From Sequoia sempervirens (Eukaryota; Streptophyta; Pinopsida; Cupressales; Cupressaceae), in assembly GCA_007258455.2 (NCBI GenBank), contig VDFB02321266.1:30357-94356 (forward strand): a DNA stretch of 64,000 nt. Reading direction: 5' to 3'. Shown piece by piece: positions 60,109-64,000 of this stretch. Numbering within the stretch: position 1 is the first letter of the stretch; every line of letters starts with the position of its first letter. The notes beneath the pieces were generated by a model. The model was not told where the DNA came from and made no database searches. It saw only the letters and a program-made list of their open reading frames with translations. Made by a program: the position numbers and the translations under genes.

Positions 60109-60885
60109 TATAACTTTAATTATAATTAAAAGAGATGTGGTAGTGACGTTGTCTATGAAATAATTTATCATGGAGGTGAAGTAGTTCTTGTTGCCGACAG
60201 TTTGGAGCAGTCAAATAATAACCTTTAATATTGTACGCGTACAAACAGACATTAGGTTTGAATAAATTTATATTGTATTCCCTAAAGTCAAAATTAAGTT
60301 GGAAAGCGAGTTTTCAATACTTCCGTATATACATTTATTTATTGGATTAATAAAATAAACTAAACGGTGGTTATCATTTTCTGTATTACATGATTTAATA
60401 TGGTAAGACATTCCTATGCAAGTAGTGGACTTGGATTTGTGATAATAGATAGTAATTTTTTTTTATTATTATTTCGATTTTATAGTGGAGATTTTTTTCC
60501 TATGAATAATATTTATAAAATAGTGTTAAACATATTAAAAAAAAATTAATAAAGTAAATGATTGTTTATTATTTTGTATATTAAATGACTTAATATGGTA
60601 GGTAGGGATATTCAGATGTAACTAGTCAATTTAAATTTGTTATAGATTAAAAGTTATATATTTTTAATGTTGTGATTTCATGACATGAAATAGGTTTTCA
60701 ATGTCAATGTTACTATTGTATTTCTATTATGTTGACATGATACAAATCTTTATATCTCAAATATTCATTTTGAGTGTAATAGAGAAAATAAATGTGTCTT
60801 GCATGGATATCCTCATCAAGAGTAAAATAGTCTTAAACCTTGAACATTGTGTTTTCATATTTTATCTCAAAGTGGCATGCACATC
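60109..60885. repeat. Segmental duplication block B
   Basis: Diverged copy of DNA from both sides of the PUB gene (55150-55230 and 57760-59060), lacking the gene and the MITE. Two of the roughly 200-base array units are visible (near 60340 and 60548). Confidence 0.7.
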
Positions 60886-61060
60886 CTAAGATGCACCACA
60901 AATAAATATCAATATTTAAATCATTGTGAAAGGTGTATGTAAATACCACCTTTCCCAACACCTCAGAACTTGTTTTCCCTAATGCTCACTCAATCCTAAA
61001 TCAATAAAACCCTATATACACTAAACCAGACATCCTAAAACCTATAAAATTGAACCAACC

Positions 61061-61073
61061 ATATGTATATGTG

Positions 61074-61112
<39 letters not shown>

Positions 61113-61188
61113 ATGTATGTATATGTATATGTGTATGTATATGTATATGTATATGTATATGTGTGTATGTGTGTGTGTATATATATAG
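61061..61188. repeat. (TATATG)n microsatellite
   Basis: Hexamer TATATG with GTGTATG interruptions for about 128 bases. Confidence 0.93.
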
Positions 61189-62473
61189 TATAAATAGTAT
61201 GCAATTGTATAAAACCCAATATAGTATAAATATCTATATACATAAAAACCCCAAAAAAAAGGCTTCCCAATATAAGAAACAACCAAGGAACATTCAAAAG
61301 ACATGCAAGCATCATAACACGCATAAAAGGCAATCTTTCCAAGCATGGAAACACAATAAACAATCTTTCCAATATAATAACAAAGGAGTAGAAATCAACA
61401 TTCATGTTTAAAGCTCCAACTAATTATTCTTCCCTCCTAGATTAATGGCTCAAGCTCGCTTGCAACTTCCTCTAAGAACAACCCAAATTCCTCTACTAGC
61501 TTCTCACTAAATCTCTCAATAATACCAATGTAAAACAATAAAACAACTCTCAACTCACTTTGCACATAAATTGTAGCAAAATAACACAAGGTAATCAAAT
61601 TGATAAGTGTAGCAATTGGTAGAATGAGAACCTCTATTTATACTAAAGTGTGAGCAACCAAATGCTACAAACAAGTTAATATTTCTACCACCCTTCTATC
61701 CTCAAGCAACAACTCAACAAGCTAACTTACATGTTTGCAACACAACAGTCCTCACCATTTAAATGGTTGAGTCGACTTGTTATAAGGGACAACAAGACTC
61801 TTTTATAGAGTCAACTGAGTAGCAAGCTCAAAAGCAAGTTTCCTAAATCGAATTCCTTCACATATTACTTCCATGAGTTTACTTTTGACTAAATCTCAAG
61901 GCTAAGATGTTACATTATCAAACTTCTGTGTAGTTTATAGACTTCTCGTGCATTCCACTCTCTTCCATATTGGCGACACATTTCATAAGTTGGTGCACCA
62001 TGATAATAGTGTAGGTAGACTGTTTCCTTATTGCTTTAAATTGAATTAACTTCATATTGCAATGTTTACACAACATCACTTTACTTCATACGTGCATTAC
62101 AAAACTTTGTTAACTTGGTCCATTGTTGATTTTGCACTAGTTTACTATGCTTACTAAGGTTGCACCATGTATAAACATATGTGTCTATATTTATTTAATT
62201 GCTTCGCTATTATTAATAATAGCACTATATATTATGCTTTGTGAATATCTCCAATGACTTTTACTTATATATTATATATATGCATATATATGCATATATT
62301 TGTATATATATATCTATATTTATATATATCCTTTACAATATATAACATATATATTAATATATACTTATTTCACAAGGTTTAAAAAATACATTAATTATTG
62401 ATTATCAACCATATATAAATATATATAGAATAACAATGTGTGTGTGTGTATATATATGTAGCTAAATTACTTT

Positions 62474-62479
<6 letters not shown>

Positions 62480-62527
<48 letters not shown>
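62480..62527. repeat. (TA)n microsatellite
   Basis: About 48 bases of TA dinucleotide, followed by further AT-rich palindromic sequence to about 62555. Confidence 0.9.
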
Positions 62528-62532
<5 letters not shown>

Positions 62533-63510
62533 TATATACTATATATATAGTATATTATTTTAATCTTTATAAAAACACTCATACTCATAACCATCGATCA
62601 ACATATATACATGAAGTGTGTGAGTGTGTATGTCACCTTAGTCCAATCAGTATTCCATGCATATGGTTAATTCATCCATGAGCATGCAAAAGTACATCTA
62701 CCTACATATACTCATGTACATATTCACTCACATGTATGAGTTTACTATAGACACTTACATATATACATATATATACATTTTATGCACATATCTCATCGAT
62801 ATAACAATAAACACACAAGGAAGGAATTCCACTTAACATCAAGACTTCATCACATTCCTCATTCCAAACATTCATAAAACAATATTGCAAACCAATATAA
62901 ACATTCACAATCAAAATTGGAGATCACTTACCCATTACTTGAACTAACATGACTTAACTAAGACTAACTAGGGTGTGAGTGTGTAAATTCTCAATAAGGC
63001 CAAATTAAAGGTTACTAGACCAAGTTCTTCTCCTGAGTGATACTTCCCCTCTCTTTCGGAGGTTTGAACCTATTCCTGCATTCAAATTAGTTCATGCATT
63101 GACACTTACAATTGTCCTAACTAATATTGCACGCTTGAATCTGACAACTAACACCATTTTATCCTAAATTCACCCCTTTTTTCAATATTTAATTGAATAA
63201 TCCTAGTTATTTAATTAAATACATTGTTCTCATCTATTAATCTAATAATTAATTTCATTAGGTTAATTCACCCCCTTTCACACTAGCTTTTCATCTTGTT
63301 TAATTGGATAATGCAAATTATTTAAATTAAACCCCTTTATGTCCTCTCATTTAATTAAATAATCTAAACTATTGAATTACATGTCACTTAACCCCTTTTC
63401 ATTAAATAAATTAATTATTTAATGATAATCTTAATCTTCTCTAACTTGTACAATTAAAACTTTTTTTTAATTATCTAATTCCTAATTTTCCTCACCCTCC
63501 CACTTGCAAG

Positions 63511-63539
63511 GGAATATTCCTATTCCTATGGAATATTCC
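63511..63539. repeat. Paired 10-bp palindrome GGAATATTCC
   Basis: The self-complementary decamer GGAATATTCC occurs twice, separated by TATTCCTAT, giving a compact symmetric site. Confidence 0.9.
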
Positions 63540-63773
63540 TTCCTTTGCACTCATTCAAAAATGGAAATATCTTCTAACCACTTCCTAATTATTAGGAAGT
63601 GTGTTTCTTTGAATCAATGAGAGCCATTGATTAACTCTTTGATCCATGTCAACTTTCATCCTCATCCCTTGATGAGAATCCTTGATACATGCCTCCATCT
63701 CTTATTTCCTTTCATCCATTGATTGTACAATTCATTTTTGACCCTTGATTCACCATTTTACTCTATAAATATC

Positions 63774-63781
63774 TCTCACTT
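63774..63781 (+). promoter_or_regulatory. TATA-like box near the right edge
   Basis: TATAAATA is followed about 30 bases later by purine-rich sequence (GAAAAGAGGATCTAC). The surroundings (TTTTACTCTATAAATATCTC) resemble an LTR or gene promoter. Whatever it serves lies beyond 64000, so this is a weak call. Confidence 0.3.
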
Positions 63782-64000
63782 CTATGAAAAGAGGATCTAC
63801 AATCATTTGAGCAAAGTTATGTTGTTGAAATGCATCCACACTTTCATCCATTAGCATGCATTTGAGTATTTTTTCATCCATTGTGGTTCAAATCACCATT
63901 ATCATTCATTATTCTATCAAACCAAGCTTGTTTCGATCTTAGGGATTGGGAAAGAGTTTCCATTCCATGTCAATGCAGCACCAATCCTCCAATGGGATGA

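Larger units (their letters stand above)
60886..63770. other. AT-rich DNA with microsatellites, no gene
   Basis: (TATATG)n occupies 61061-61188, and TA-rich runs occupy 62270-62340 and 62480-62527. Apparent Thr/Tyr/Ile repeats in open frames here come from the microsatellite. Many short direct ATTTAATTAAAT-type strings occur at 63170-63430. Confidence 0.6.

Noticed and set aside
61001..61405. Thr/Tyr/Ile repeat proteins near 61.0-61.4 kb
   Set aside because: Translation of (TATATG)n.

Overview
This is plant nuclear DNA. It is AT-rich and dominated by decayed transposable elements, with very few genes. Plant-specific content includes a U-box/ARM E3 ligase of the PUB20-29 type, a CACTA TNP2-class transposase, an L1-like plant LINE, a Ty3-type LTR element primed by initiator tRNA-Met, and degenerate TTTAGGG-type telomere-like arrays. 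Long LTRs, old nested insertions and almost no intact genes suggest a very large genome such as a gymnosperm's. That last step is inference; no marker here fixes the species.

Layout. 1-9.7 kb: gene-poor flank with one acidic decayed reading frame (960-1659, minus), a degenerate repeat cluster near 5 kb, and a G/T-skewed block (6.9-8.7 kb). 9.7-45.2 kb: one old minus-strand LTR retrotransposon. Its LTRs are about 4.3 kb, and its interior is only 3.1 kb: a gag stub plus a near-perfect 1.2-kb-arm palindrome. The right-hand LTR is split at 17484/41244 by a 23.8-kb block. That block holds GA-rich and telomere-like repeats, a replication protein A (RPA1) C-terminal fragment, a 150-aa zinc-ribbon-like ORF with a hairpin built into its coding sequence, a repeat array with G-boxes, a decayed ORF of about 1,200 codons from an unrecognised family, and a CACTA transposase relic. 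44.6-54.2 kb: a duplicated junction (LTR tail plus LINE 5' end) followed by a nearly full-length but dead LINE. 55.2-60.9 kb: the only recognisable host gene, an intronless PUB22/23-like U-box gene on the minus strand, broken by a single TAG between the U-box and the ARM repeats. A diverged downstream copy of its flanks lacks the gene, and a MITE sits between the copies. 61-64 kb: microsatellites and AT-rich DNA, ending in a TATA-like site that could belong to an LTR or gene beyond the edge.

The most notable structure is the palindrome in the LTR element. Its arms are about 98-99% identical, while the two LTRs differ by roughly 8%, so the arms look younger than the insertion or have been homogenised. 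A transcript through it would fold into a long double-stranded RNA carrying the element's own 3' sequence. This resembles natural silencing loci such as Mu killer of maize. Identities were estimated by eye. No tRNA, rRNA or CRISPR array was seen.
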